DNA of 64,000 nt from an uncultured Bacteroidota bacterium (GCA_903904855.1 CAIVEH010000167.1:1-64000); one strand, 5' to 3'. Positions 47,872 to 57,520 are shown, counted from the stretch's first letter. Numbers and translations are program-made. Notes: a model not told the origin generated them from the letters alone.

Positions 47872-49548
47872 ATGGTAATAGAAGTATTATTCGACAGACA
47901 TATTATTTTTTTTAGAAGAGGATTTATTGCCATCCTGTTATTGATGATATATGCTAATTCTATAAGCGCCCAAGATTATTCGATAATTCTGGGTAGGCCG
48001 ACCGACACATCGATGACAGCCAATATTATGTTCGATCTGTCTGGCCAATTTTATTTAAAGTGGGGCACACAATCTGGCACTTACATTGATTCTACTGCGT
48101 TGCTCACTTATACTGCGAGAGTGCCCTATGTAGTTGATATGAACAATCTAACTGCCGATACCAAATATTATTATTGTGTTGCTTATAAAAACAACGGATC
48201 TGCAAATTTTACAATTAGCCCGGAGTATACTTACCACACTCAGCGACTACCTGGCAGCTCGTTCACATTTACAGTAGAAGCAGATGAGCACCTTTATGAT
48301 TACGGCAATCAGCATCTTTACCAGGTTTCATTGGCTAATGTGGCCCTGGATAATCCAGATTTCATGTTCACACTCGGCGATATTTTTGGCGATGACCACT
48401 ACCCATTTACCATCACGTCTCAACAAGTTGATTCTTTAAGAAGGGCTTACAGACAAAGACTTGGAGCAGTATGTAACTCTATCCCTTTTAATATTTGCCT
48501 TGGCAATCACGATGGAGAAAAGATGTATTATCTTGATACCCTCGCCCCAAATAATCTCGCTATCTGGTCCACGTTATGGCGCAAATATTATTATTCTAAT
48601 CCTGAACCGAATGGCTTTTATTCAGGCAATTCTAACGCTGAAGGCTTTGGGATTGGTTTACCCGAAGATTATTATTCCTTTACCTGGGGCAATGCTCTGT
48701 TTGTGGTACTGGATGCCTACAGGTTTGACTGCGATTCAGTTACTTCCCTTCAGGCCAAACCAAAAGGCTGGAATTGGACCCTTGGCTTAGCACAATATAA
48801 CTGGCTTAAAAATACACTCCAGAACAGTACGGCCAAATTCAAGTTCGTTTTTGTACATCACCCTTTAGGAGAAGATAGAGGGGGCATTATACCAGCTCAG
48901 CTTTTCGAATGGGGAGGACATGAACAAAATGGAACATACACCTTTGATACTCATCGCCCAGGGTGGGGAGTCCCCATTCAGCAGTTATTCGTGAATTATG
49001 GGGTAAATATCCTTTTTCAAGGACATGATCATCTCTTTGCTCATGAGGTGCTGGATAGTATCACATACCAGGAGGTGCCAATGATGGCTGACTCTACCTA
49101 TGTCAAAGGCAGTGTTAACACCGCTGCCTATACGGCAGATACATTGCAGAATAGTGGTTATGTCAGGGTCACTGTTTCTGCTTCATGTGTAAAGGTAGAT
49201 TATATTAAGAGCTACCTTCCACGAGATACAGTGACGGGAATTAATCACAATCATTCGGTGGCTTTTTCTTACACTATAGGTACTTGCGATTCAGCCGCAT
49301 TTGTTTCCAATCTATCGAAAAATATTAACCTAAACGTATTCCCCAATCCCGCAACCAATTTGGTCAATATTAGTTTCGACGATAATAGTCATGTGCATCT
49401 GATAAGACTCATAAATACTGTTGGCGGTAAAATAAGCCAAACTCAGGAAGATCATATTGATGTAAGTAGCATCCCCACTGGTTTATATTTTCTGAATATC
49501 CGGACCGAAAACTATCAAACAGTCAGAAAAATACTTGTGATTCATTAA
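47872..49548 (+). CDS. Purple-acid-phosphatase-like metallophosphoesterase, T9SS (copy 1)
   Basis: About 558 residues from ATG 47872; the frame begins at a TTG at 47800 but the signal peptide (GFIAILLLMIYANSISA, then Q) fits the later ATG. A fibronectin-like N-terminal domain (to about 100) precedes a calcineurin-like phosphoesterase core: FMFTLGDIFGDDHY (Asp-x-x-Gly-Asp), CLGNHDGE (GNHD), FVFVHHPLGE and LFQGHDHLFAHE (GHxH-like). These bind a dinuclear metal centre. The T9SS domain is LNVFPNPATNLVNISF, then PTGLYFLNIRT. It is probably a secreted phosphatase or phosphodiesterase. Confidence 0.86.
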   Translation: MVIEVLFDRHIIFFRRGFIAILLLMIYANSISAQDYSIILGRPTDTSMTANIMFDLSGQFYLKWGTQSGTYIDSTALLTYTARVPYVVDMNNLTADTKYYYCVAYKNNGSANFTISPEYTYHTQRLPGSSFTFTVEADEHLYDYGNQHLYQVSLANVALDNPDFMFTLGDIFGDDHYPFTITSQQVDSLRRAYRQRLGAVCNSIPFNICLGNHDGEKMYYLDTLAPNNLAIWSTLWRKYYYSNPEPNGFYSGNSNAEGFGIGLPEDYYSFTWGNALFVVLDAYRFDCDSVTSLQAKPKGWNWTLGLAQYNWLKNTLQNSTAKFKFVFVHHPLGEDRGGIIPAQLFEWGGHEQNGTYTFDTHRPGWGVPIQQLFVNYGVNILFQGHDHLFAHEVLDSITYQEVPMMADSTYVKGSVNTAAYTADTLQNSGYVRVTVSASCVKVDYIKSYLPRDTVTGINHNHSVAFSYTIGTCDSAAFVSNLSKNINLNVFPNPATNLVNISFDDNSHVHLIRLINTVGGKISQTQEDHIDVSSIPTGLYFLNIRTENYQTVRKILVIH

Positions 49549-49567
49549 TGTTATATATCCGTTGTCT

Positions 49568-51289
49568 GTGAAAAAAAATCGACTTCTCTTCTTACTATGC
49601 CTGTTTTTAACTTCGGCATGTTATTCCCAACAATTACTTTTCACAGAACTCCTTTCAAGGCCTACAGCATCCGGGGTGACTATTCAGCTTATCTTTGCGG
49701 ATTCAGCACAAGTTTCCGTAGAATATGGCACGAGCAGTGGAGTTTATCCATACCAGACAGCCTGGCAAACATTTCCCGATAGCACCATGGCAACTACTGC
49801 ACTGACTGGGTTGTCCGCCGATACGAAATACTACTATCGCATACTTTATCGTAAGCCAGGTGATACGTTAAATACTGTTAGGCCAGAATATTCGTTCCAT
49901 ACACAGCGATCCGTGAGTAGCCCATTTACCTTCGATATTGAGGCCGATCCTCATGATGATTATAATAGCGACACTGCGCTCTACCACCAATGTCTGCTCA
50001 ACCAGTTGGCTGACAGTCCTGATTTCATGATTGACCTCGGGGATTTCCTAATGACTGATAAGCTACAAAACACGTCTGGTATAGTGCCCTATGATACCAT
50101 ACCCTATCGGTGTCGGTTGTTTAGGAAATTTTATTCGGTATCAGGCAATTCAGTGCCCTTGTTTATTGCAATGGGGAACCATGAAGGTGAGGCAGGCTGG
50201 TATTTGAATGGCACAGCCAACAGCATCCCTGTATGGGATGCACAGGTTCGAAAGAAATATTTCCTGAACCCGGAACCTGATAGTTTTTATACCGGAGATA
50301 CAACAAATTACCCTTTCATTGGAAAAAGGCAGACTTATTATGCATGGCAATGGGGTGATGCATTATTCATTGTACTCGATCCTTTCTGGTATACCAATCC
50401 TAAACCTGACTCTCTTAACGCCTGGAATTGGTCGTTGGGGTCATCCCAATATAACTGGCTGAAACAAACACTTCAGAATAGTAATGCAACATTCAAATTT
50501 GTATTCTCCCACCAGCTTGTAGGAGGAGCAGGATCGGGCCAGGGGAGAGGTGGTACCGAACCGGCTGATTTCTATGAGTGGGGAGGCGAAAATATAGATG
50601 GTACTCCAGGCTTTGCTACCCATAGACCGGGTTGGTACAAACCCATCAAAGACCTGCTCACAGAAAACCATGTAAATATCTTTTTCCATGGTCACGACCA
50701 CTTCTTTGCCAAACAGCAGAAGGATTGCCTGATCTACCAGGAAACGCCACAGCCAAGCCTTCATAACTTTAACTATCCGGCACAAGCTGCACAATATGGT
50801 TACGACTCAGGCCTTATCCTTTCCAATTCCGGACACCTAAGGGTAACGGTAAGCCCTATAGGAACACAGGTACAATACGTAAGAGTGTACTTGCCCTCCG
50901 ACACCAATGCAACTCATCATAACGGAGATATTGCGGCGACTTATTTTATCGGTACGCAAAACTGCTATGACTCTATAAACACCGGTACACCTGTGCTATG
51001 GAACAGCAACTATTTTGACGAAATGGTGTTTCCCAACCCATTTACAACCGAAACCAAAATATCGTTCGCTTTGGATAAAACTGAGGCTATTAACTTAGCT
51101 ATCTTTGACGAACAGGGTAAATTGGTAAGGACTCTGATTAATGGAAATGTTGTATCTGAGGGGAAGTATGACGTGTTATGGGATGGCAAATACAGTTACG
51201 GCGCTGATGCCAGACCAGGGGAATATTATTATGTCCTTCAGGGTGAGAAAACAGGCAGGAAAACAGGAAAAATAGTGCATATGAAGTAA
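49568..51289 (+). CDS. Purple-acid-phosphatase-like metallophosphoesterase, T9SS (copy 2)
   Basis: About 573 residues. No ATG fits: the frame starts at TTG 49562 or GTG 49568, and I choose GTG because it gives a normal signal peptide start (KKNRLLFLLCLFLTSACYS, then Q). The arrangement matches copy 1: fibronectin-like N-terminus, FMIDLGDFLMTDK, AMGNHEGEAG, FVFSHQLVGGAG and IFFHGHDHFFAK. In GNHE, Glu replaces the usual Asp. The sorting domain is FPNPFTTETKISFALD, then YDVLWDGKYS. Probably a tandem duplicate of the previous gene. The substrate is unknown. Confidence 0.83.
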   Translation: MKKNRLLFLLCLFLTSACYSQQLLFTELLSRPTASGVTIQLIFADSAQVSVEYGTSSGVYPYQTAWQTFPDSTMATTALTGLSADTKYYYRILYRKPGDTLNTVRPEYSFHTQRSVSSPFTFDIEADPHDDYNSDTALYHQCLLNQLADSPDFMIDLGDFLMTDKLQNTSGIVPYDTIPYRCRLFRKFYSVSGNSVPLFIAMGNHEGEAGWYLNGTANSIPVWDAQVRKKYFLNPEPDSFYTGDTTNYPFIGKRQTYYAWQWGDALFIVLDPFWYTNPKPDSLNAWNWSLGSSQYNWLKQTLQNSNATFKFVFSHQLVGGAGSGQGRGGTEPADFYEWGGENIDGTPGFATHRPGWYKPIKDLLTENHVNIFFHGHDHFFAKQQKDCLIYQETPQPSLHNFNYPAQAAQYGYDSGLILSNSGHLRVTVSPIGTQVQYVRVYLPSDTNATHHNGDIAATYFIGTQNCYDSINTGTPVLWNSNYFDEMVFPNPFTTETKISFALDKTEAINLAIFDEQGKLVRTLINGNVVSEGKYDVLWDGKYSYGADARPGEYYYVLQGEKTGRKTGKIVHMK

Positions 51290-51443
51290 GGCGCTATGTA
51301 GAATGTGCATAACGGATACCCATTCTCAGTTAATCCAAAACCAAGAAAGTTTCCAAGCGCAAGCTATTTTAGTGATAATATCACGTTTTTGGAGAATATT
51401 TATGAATTTTGTGTATTAAACGAATAATAAAATTTTCGGCTAA

Positions 51444-52013
51444 TTGTTAGAAGACTCGATTCTGATTGAAAAAGTAAAAGCAGGTAATCGATCTGCTTTT
51501 AATGAATTAGTCGGTCTTTACAGAAATAGGGTTATTAATACTTGCTACAAATTTTTATTAGATATAGAGGAGGCCGAAGACATTTCGCAGGAGGTTTTCC
51601 TTGAAGTTTATCAGTCCATAAAGTTCTTTCGTGGAGATTCGAAATTATCAACCTGGATATTACGAATAGCTGTTTCAAAAAGCCTTGATGAAATAAAAAA
51701 ACGAAAACGTAAAAAACGGGTATCATCAGCATTCAAAAAGGTACACCTGGAAGATTTAGCCAATTGGCTGGCAGGTGGCACTACCCCGGAAAAGCTATTA
51801 AGTGGAAAAGAAGACATGAAAGAAATAATTAAGGCAATGGATACATTACCTGATAACCAGCGTATTGCATTCACATTAAGTAAAGTGGAAGGTTATACCA
51901 ATACAGAGATTGCTGAAATAATGAAAACAACTATAATTGCAGTAGAATCTCTCATATATAGGGCAAAAAAGGAATTAATTCGAAAGCTGGTGGATATTTT
52001 AAAGAATGTTTGA
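51444..52013 (+). CDS. ECF RNA polymerase sigma factor
   Basis: 189 residues, starting at TTG 51444 because no upstream ATG fits. Region 2 is visible (AFNELVGLYRNRVINTCYKF through AEDISQEVFLEVYQ, WILRIAVSKSLDEIKKRKRKK), as is region 4 (LPDNQRIAFTLSKVEGYTNTEIAEIMKTT and VESLIYRAKKEL). Sigma factors of this size direct transcription of envelope-stress or metal-response genes. The next two genes encode a small membrane protein and a CpxP/Spy-like periplasmic protein, the usual anti-sigma/sensor neighbourhood. Targets are unknown, but the T9SS cargo genes around it are candidates. Confidence 0.9.
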   Translation: MLEDSILIEKVKAGNRSAFNELVGLYRNRVINTCYKFLLDIEEAEDISQEVFLEVYQSIKFFRGDSKLSTWILRIAVSKSLDEIKKRKRKKRVSSAFKKVHLEDLANWLAGGTTPEKLLSGKEDMKEIIKAMDTLPDNQRIAFTLSKVEGYTNTEIAEIMKTTIIAVESLIYRAKKELIRKLVDILKNV

Positions 52014-52064
52014 GATTATCCGCCAGAATAATCATCAATAGTCGTCAAATACAACAATAGTAAT

Positions 52065-52370
52065 ATGAATTCGCAGAAAGTAGAAATTGAAGCATTGCAA
52101 ATCCTTGACAAGTTTGAGGAATTGCCAGAATTGACACCATCCGCAGATTGGGATCAATCTCTTATGAGCAGAATTATTCAATCTAAACAATCTACAAGAT
52201 CAAAGATTTACCTTTCATCATTGAGTGCGTTGGTAGTATTCGTGATATTGTTTAATGCTGGCTTTGTTATGAAAGCTGTACGCAACTCTGACAATCCAAC
52301 TGTTAGTCATACGGAGGAATATCATACTCTTTCAAGGGAATTATTTATAAACCCAATCCCCAACAATTGA
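52065..52370 (+). CDS. Small single-pass membrane protein, putative anti-sigma factor
   Basis: 101 residues. A soluble N-terminus of about 45 residues is followed by one transmembrane helix (about 51-72), then a short outer segment. This topology, small size and place directly after an ECF sigma gene are what is expected of a Bacteroidota anti-sigma factor, but no zinc-binding anti-sigma motif (HxxxCxxC) is present. The following gene starts 4 bases downstream. The role is inferred from position. Confidence 0.7.
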   Translation: MNSQKVEIEALQILDKFEELPELTPSADWDQSLMSRIIQSKQSTRSKIYLSSLSALVVFVILFNAGFVMKAVRNSDNPTVSHTEEYHTLSRELFINPIPNN

Positions 52371-52373
52371 TCT

Positions 52374-52994
52374 ATGGACATATTCACTCAAAAAAAGCTG
52401 TTGGTTAGAGTTGTGATTTTATTGGTAATAATAAATACATGCTCCATTTGCATATTCTTATGGAAGGATGCTTTTAGGAAAGATCAACCTGCTCAACAAT
52501 TACACAATGATGAGTATAATGACGAGAACAGGACTGGAAATTCTGGACCATCACCACGAAATCGTGAGGATGAGAATGAGATCAGAAAAGATAAAAATGG
52601 AGGACCGCCCCAAAATGATGAGCACAAAGACGTAGCGCATATTTTAGAGCATGAATTAGGTTTAACGCAACAGCAGGCAGAACAAATCGGGAACATCAGG
52701 GAGTCCTTTTTTGAAAAAGAAAAAATATTGGAGGCAGTCATACGTGGTGAAAGGGATTCTATGAACATGCAAATGTTCAATAAAAATACAAACGAAGAAC
52801 AGCTAAAAAGCCTTGCTCATAGTGTATCTGAAAACGAGTATAAGATGGAATTGCTTCGTATTGATCAGGCCCAGCAATTAAAAAGAATTTGTACGCAAAA
52901 ACAATTAGAAAAACTTAATAACCTGGTAATAGAAATCCGAGATTATTTCAGGCCCGACAACAGACCGAACAGACAACCGTCACCCAGAAAGTAG
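52374..52994 (+). CDS. CpxP/Spy-like periplasmic protein, membrane-anchored
   Basis: 206 residues. An N-terminal transmembrane helix (about 9-29) is followed by a very acidic, Asn-rich linker and then a helical domain (about 80-195) with LGLTQQQAEQIGNIRESF, which holds the LTxxQ motif of the Spy/CpxP fold. Such proteins sense or chaperone misfolded or metal-bound partners in the periplasm and often act in ECF sigma/anti-sigma (CnrX-like) triads. Its proximity to the sigma gene and to HupE-like and YHYH genes fits a metal-response role, which is inference. Confidence 0.75.
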   Translation: MDIFTQKKLLVRVVILLVIINTCSICIFLWKDAFRKDQPAQQLHNDEYNDENRTGNSGPSPRNREDENEIRKDKNGGPPQNDEHKDVAHILEHELGLTQQQAEQIGNIRESFFEKEKILEAVIRGERDSMNMQMFNKNTNEEQLKSLAHSVSENEYKMELLRIDQAQQLKRICTQKQLEKLNNLVIEIRDYFRPDNRPNRQPSPRK

Positions 52995-53072
52995 AATATT
53001 ATTAAGATGGGTGCCAGAATATTTAATAATAATCGTCAAATCTATAGTAAGAACTAAAAATTTATTGCTTTT

Positions 53073-54722
53073 ATGAAAAAAACGGGACTAACATTTCTGG
53101 CTATTTGCGTGCTGAACATTTGTGCATTTGCGCATGTTGTAGACTATGGGAACGTAATAATGCATCATTGGAACATCGAATCCAATAACAGCGCAATAGA
53201 AGGCTCATTTTATATGATGCGTGACGGGAAAGTATTTATTGATAAAGCTGATAATGAAATTGTTTCCTATCCTTTAAACGCTCTGTCGAAGGAAGATCAG
53301 GAATATGCAATGAAAAGGCAAGAATGTGTAAAGCAAATAAATAATAGGAAGGTTACACCTCCCATTTCAACTTCCCAGCCCATGCTTGATGTAAATTTCA
53401 GGCTTTATTTAACTGCATCGCTTTCAGTTATTTTTCTTTTATTACTACTTGGCTTTTCGAAAGGTATAGGGCAGCATTTTATCAGCAAAGACAAGGTAAG
53501 ATATGCTTACCCGATTCTAACAGTCGGTATTATTGCCACTCTTTTTGGCTTTAATAAAGCTTACCGGACAACCACTACCACAAATCCTGCTGTTATAGAT
53601 TCTGCGTTTACACCATTCAAACCCAATGTTATAACTTCTTGGGATACTACCTATTTCTATGTTCAGTCTCATGGTATTCCAACTACGCATGGCATGATGG
53701 TTGGTATAAGCAGCAACGGTTGGCAGCAGCAAGTGCCCATACCTCAGTGCTATCTTTTACCTACTAATGCATGGAGCATTCCGTTGAAACCAACAATAGC
53801 AACAAACCATATTCCCGTCGACACCATACATTTTACAAGGGGAGCAATAGCAATTGCAGTAAATGGCGTTCCAATATTCAACGAGCATACAAACACCGGT
53901 GCTGATGCTTTGGTGGCAGGGCAGCTGGATAATTATGGTGGGCATTGCGGAAGAGCGGATGACTATCACTATCATATTGCACCTCTTCACCTTTATGGGA
54001 CAACATCGGCCAATTTACCAATTGCTTATGCATTTGATGGCTTTGCTGTATATGGGTCACATGAACCCGATGGCACATCAATGGCAGCTTTAGATACTAA
54101 CCACGGCCATTTCGGGGTGGGTGGAGTATACCATTACCATGGCACAACAACCTACCCATATATGATAGCTCGTTTTGCGGGACAGGTAACTGAAGATGGT
54201 ACCCATCAATTAGTTCCTCAGGCGGCAGCAAGCCCGGTGAGAGGAGGCCAAAATCCTCTGCCAGGTGCCTTGATAACAAGTTGCCAACAAGTAGGCACAA
54301 ATGGGTATAGACTTATATATACACTAAGTGGAGTGAGCGATACTGTGGCATATAGCTGGACTCCAACAGGTATTTATACATTTGTTTTCAGCTCCCCTGG
54401 CTCGGCTCCCAGAGATAGCATATATACAGGGTTCATTCCTTGCTATGTTTTGCCAAATATTGTAAACGAAATTACTAACTTAGGGAACAGGCTTGATATT
54501 TATCCAAACCCTACGAATGGTATAATTTCCATAGCGCTGAATACACCGTTTATGGCCGGTGACGTGCAGAGCATTTCAGTTTATAATATTATGGGTCAAA
54601 CTGTGTTTCATGTGTTCGGATATACCCAAAACATTGACACAAGAAAATGGCCCAAAGGTAGTTACTTAGTGAAAATTCAACTTGCCGGAGAGCAGATAAA
54701 CAGAAAACTGATCGTTCAATAA
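53073..54722 (+). CDS. YHYH-domain T9SS protein with internal membrane segments
   Basis: 549 residues. A signal peptide (LAICVLNICAFAH) is followed by a roughly 90-residue soluble region, two adjacent hydrophobic helices (about 110-128 and 145-165) and a large YHYH domain from about 200 to 380 with CGRADDYHYHIAP, YAFDGFAVYGSHE and GVYHYHGTTTYPY. His clusters suggest metal binding. The C-terminus is a T9SS type-A domain (LDIYPNPTNGIISIAL, then KGSYLVKIQL). Combining internal membrane helices with a T9SS domain is unusual. It follows the CpxP-like gene on the same strand. Confidence 0.83.
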   Translation: MKKTGLTFLAICVLNICAFAHVVDYGNVIMHHWNIESNNSAIEGSFYMMRDGKVFIDKADNEIVSYPLNALSKEDQEYAMKRQECVKQINNRKVTPPISTSQPMLDVNFRLYLTASLSVIFLLLLLGFSKGIGQHFISKDKVRYAYPILTVGIIATLFGFNKAYRTTTTTNPAVIDSAFTPFKPNVITSWDTTYFYVQSHGIPTTHGMMVGISSNGWQQQVPIPQCYLLPTNAWSIPLKPTIATNHIPVDTIHFTRGAIAIAVNGVPIFNEHTNTGADALVAGQLDNYGGHCGRADDYHYHIAPLHLYGTTSANLPIAYAFDGFAVYGSHEPDGTSMAALDTNHGHFGVGGVYHYHGTTTYPYMIARFAGQVTEDGTHQLVPQAAASPVRGGQNPLPGALITSCQQVGTNGYRLIYTLSGVSDTVAYSWTPTGIYTFVFSSPGSAPRDSIYTGFIPCYVLPNIVNEITNLGNRLDIYPNPTNGIISIALNTPFMAGDVQSISVYNIMGQTVFHVFGYTQNIDTRKWPKGSYLVKIQLAGEQINRKLIVQ

Positions 54723-54749
54723 TTGACAATTACTTTAAGAAGTTTTCCT

Positions 54750-55997
54750 ATGAACAAATATCTGGGGATAATATGCGCTGCGTTGTTTGGCTTCCCGGTT
54801 TATGGACAGAGCGTAAGCAAGACTATGAAACATTTGCCTGACTCAGGCGAAACACTTCATTATACCACTACATTCGGGGAAGATGCTGGGTATAGCATTT
54901 ACACTCCTTTCTTTATAAACAACGGAGATGGCACAGTAACAGACACTGTTACGGGACTTATGTGGCAAAAAAACGATGGTGGTGAGATGACAATACAAAA
55001 TGCGCAATTATATTGTAATACACTCACTTTAGGTGGTTACACAAACTGGAGACTTCCTAATGCCTATGAAGGTTATAGTATTGTTAATCTTGGACACCTT
55101 AATCCTGCACTTGATACCAATTATTTTACCAAAAATAATGCCGAGTACTGGTGGACAAGTGATAGACAGGTGGGTGACACTTCTTTTATTTGGGTGACTA
55201 ATGCCGGTGGCGGTGTAGGTAACCACCCAATGACTGAAACAATCAGCGCAGGAGGAGTAAAAAGTTTTCATGTAAGGGCAGTACGAAATATTACAACGCC
55301 ACCTGTTATACCTTCACATTTTACAGATAATGGCGATGGCACTGTCACTGATAACCTGACTTCTTTGACGTGGCAGAAAGTGCTGGTGCAAGATACAATC
55401 ACCTGGGAGCAGGCCCTGAATTATGCTGACACACTAACATTAGCAGGACATACTGATTGGCGACTACCCAATATAAAGGAACTTCAATCTATCAGCGATT
55501 TAACGGTAACCAATCCTGCAATTAATCCGATTTTTACTTTAGGTACTGGCGCTAAATTTTACTGGTCGTCTACCACTCAATTTAATAATGCCCCTGATGC
55601 ATGGTATCTGAATACTCAATATGGCATCACGACGTACATTACCAAGACAAGCAATCTTTATGCTCTCTGTGTTAGAGGTAATACTTCTACTACCGAAATA
55701 AGCGAGATTGCTGCTACCACTTTAGCCTCGAATGCATTCCCAAATCCCGCCCATGGTAGGGTAACTATTAGCTATACTATTTATGATGCAAAAAGTGCAG
55801 CGATGACTATTAGAAATGTCATTGGCAAAAAGGTATTTGAACAGAATATTATTGGCTTTAAAGAAGGGGTTAACCAGCTGATATGGGAGGCACATGATAT
55901 GGCTGAAGGAGTTTACTATTATTCAATTGAGGTTGTAAAAAACGATCTTACAATACAACAGGGAAGTGGTAAAATAGCATTAATGAACAGAAATTGA
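54750..55997 (+). CDS. T9SS-secreted DUF1566 protein (second in the cluster)
   Basis: 415 residues from ATG 54750 (a TTG-initiated frame adds nine residues). A signal peptide (LGIICAALFGFPVYGQ) precedes two DUF1566-type repeats: VTGLMWQKND with YTNWRLPNAYEGYSI, and LTSLTWQKVL with HTDWRLPNIKELQSI. The T9SS sorting domain has NAFPNPAHGRVTIS and EGVYYYSIEVVK. It resembles the leftward DUF1566 protein at 41189-42763, so the two bracket the cargo cluster. The next gene begins 4 bases downstream. Confidence 0.84.
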   Translation: MNKYLGIICAALFGFPVYGQSVSKTMKHLPDSGETLHYTTTFGEDAGYSIYTPFFINNGDGTVTDTVTGLMWQKNDGGEMTIQNAQLYCNTLTLGGYTNWRLPNAYEGYSIVNLGHLNPALDTNYFTKNNAEYWWTSDRQVGDTSFIWVTNAGGGVGNHPMTETISAGGVKSFHVRAVRNITTPPVIPSHFTDNGDGTVTDNLTSLTWQKVLVQDTITWEQALNYADTLTLAGHTDWRLPNIKELQSISDLTVTNPAINPIFTLGTGAKFYWSSTTQFNNAPDAWYLNTQYGITTYITKTSNLYALCVRGNTSTTEISEIAATTLASNAFPNPAHGRVTISYTIYDAKSAAMTIRNVIGKKVFEQNIIGFKEGVNQLIWEAHDMAEGVYYYSIEVVKNDLTIQQGSGKIALMNRN

Positions 55998-56001
55998 ATT
56001 C

Positions 56002-56580
56002 ATGGAGTTATCATCTTTTCAGATTGCCCGTGATTATTTTCAATTAGGTTACACACACGTGATACCCTTGGGGTATGACCACATTCTTTTCATTCTTGGT
56101 ATCTTTCTGCTTAATTCAAATCTCAAATCAGTTATTATTCAGTGTTCGGTATTTACTTTAGCTCATTCTATCACATTAGGATTGACTGCAACAGGATTTA
56201 TAATGCCAGATTCAAGAATAATAGAACCAATGATTGCCATCTCTATCTTATTTGTAGCAATCGAAAATATTTTTCACAATAAAATAAATGCCTGGCGATT
56301 GATAATAATTTTCTTTTTCGGGTTAATACATGGTATGGGGTTTGCAAATGCCATTAAAGATATTGGATTATCTAAAACCTATTTTCTCGGATCTTTATTA
56401 TTCTTCAACATAGGCGTGGAGTTTGGGCAAATCGCAATAATATTAAGTGCTTATCTTTTGATAGCCAAGAGGTTTGGTAAAAAGGAGTGGTATAACAAGC
56501 GAATTGTCTATCCTGTTTCAAGCTTAATCGGTTGCATAGCTTTATATTGGACTATTGAGAGAATATTCTTTGTGAGTTAG
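56002..56580 (+). CDS. HupE/UreJ-family membrane protein
   Basis: 192 residues and about six transmembrane helices. The family motifs are all present: THVIPLGYDHILFILGIFLL, TLAHSITLGLTATG, IEPMIAISILFVAIEN, FFFGLIHGMGFANAI and FNIGVEFGQIAII. HupE/UreJ proteins are putative nickel or cobalt permeases. Conserved His and Glu lie in the membrane helices, suggesting metal coordination. It starts 4 bases after the DUF1566 gene, so it is co-transcribed with the T9SS/YHYH group. No hydrogenase or urease genes are near, so another metal use is likely. Confidence 0.87.
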   Translation: MELSSFQIARDYFQLGYTHVIPLGYDHILFILGIFLLNSNLKSVIIQCSVFTLAHSITLGLTATGFIMPDSRIIEPMIAISILFVAIENIFHNKINAWRLIIIFFFGLIHGMGFANAIKDIGLSKTYFLGSLLFFNIGVEFGQIAIILSAYLLIAKRFGKKEWYNKRIVYPVSSLIGCIALYWTIERIFFVS

Positions 56581-56768
56581 GAAACAATTTCAAAATAATT
56601 TAATAACCTGTTTGGTCGGGTCGATATCGTTGCCTTTTTCCCCTCATTGTATCTTCATGGCGCATGTATGGATTTAAGTTCTGCCTTTGTTATTAGTTTA
56701 TCATTAGCAGGTAAAAATATAGTACTTCATTGGCATCTGCTATATTCACGTTACAGAAAGACAGGAAT

Positions 56769-57035
56769 ATGAACAGCCAGATAATACCAAGTAAACAAGG
56801 ACAGATTTGTAAGATCATAAACCCATTTCCGGACGAAAACCCAGCAGAAACCTACCTCATAACAGACGACGTATCCGGTTGTGGTGATACACTGCTTTAC
56901 GTTGTTAGCTTGACAGAGCTACAAAGAAATATTTCAAACCCGACATTAACTCCCCGGAAGGCCATTATGAAATCAGAGCTTACCGTTGTTGCCGAAGACC
57001 TTACCAGCTTTGTTGAATCCTGGAATAATTTATAA
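56769..57035 (+). CDS. Small hypothetical protein
   Basis: 88 residues from ATG 56769 (NSQIIPSKQGQICKI). Beta-strand-like segments YLITDDVS and TLLYVVSLTELQR are visible. There is no signal, membrane helix or known motif. The next small gene starts 19 bases downstream, and the two together look like one transcript of accessory DNA. Confidence 0.6.
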   Translation: MNSQIIPSKQGQICKIINPFPDENPAETYLITDDVSGCGDTLLYVVSLTELQRNISNPTLTPRKAIMKSELTVVAEDLTSFVESWNNL

Positions 57036-57054
57036 CCTTAGTTAAAACTATTTT

Positions 57055-57294
57055 ATGGATACGAAAAAGCTTACGGCCAAACAATACTTGAAAATGCACC
57101 CCGGCAAATATGTTATGATTACCCACGAATTTGGTAATCCAATTTATGTCGCCCCACTTAAGGATTTGCTGATACAGGTAACCTTGAATGTTGATGAAGC
57201 CGAGCTATGGGGTGAATTAGATACAACGCAAACCAAGCTTGAATATCACAAGGTTTGTACAGGATACAAAGAGTTGAAGTTTGAAATTGTATAG
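57055..57294 (+). CDS. Small hypothetical protein
   Basis: 79 residues from ATG 57055. KKLTAKQYLKMHPGKYVMI and IYVAPLKDLLIQVTLNVDEAELW suggest a compact alpha/beta fold. No family recognised. Like the gene before it, it belongs to the accessory segment upstream of the ietAS pair. Confidence 0.55.
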   Translation: MDTKKLTAKQYLKMHPGKYVMITHEFGNPIYVAPLKDLLIQVTLNVDEAELWGELDTTQTKLEYHKVCTGYKELKFEIV

Positions 57295-57364
57295 CTTGCC
57301 TTGCAAACTTGCAGAGAAACATTCCCGACCGGCACTAAGTTTTAAAGCGCCAATTCAAAATCAG

Positions 57365-57400
57365 TATAACTGTTATAACTGATGATTTTTTGTACTTTTG
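57365..57400 (+). promoter_or_regulatory. Promoter and operator-like direct repeats upstream of ietA
   Basis: TATAACTG occurs twice in tandem (57365-57372 and 57374-57381) and partly overlaps an imperfect palindrome. It is followed 11 bases later by TACTTTTG (57393-57400), an exact TAnnTTTG -7 box with CAG after it. The gene start lies about 120 bases downstream. The repeats occupy the -33 area and could bind a repressor or activator. Confidence 0.5.
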
Positions 57401-57520
57401 CAGCGCTGAATAAAGTTTAAGACCCCGGTATATAATAATGTAAGACCTGAGTAAATAATAAATTCTTGCAGCAAAGTATTTTTTTTTATATTTCAGCAAA
57501 ATAGGCAACCTGACCATAAA

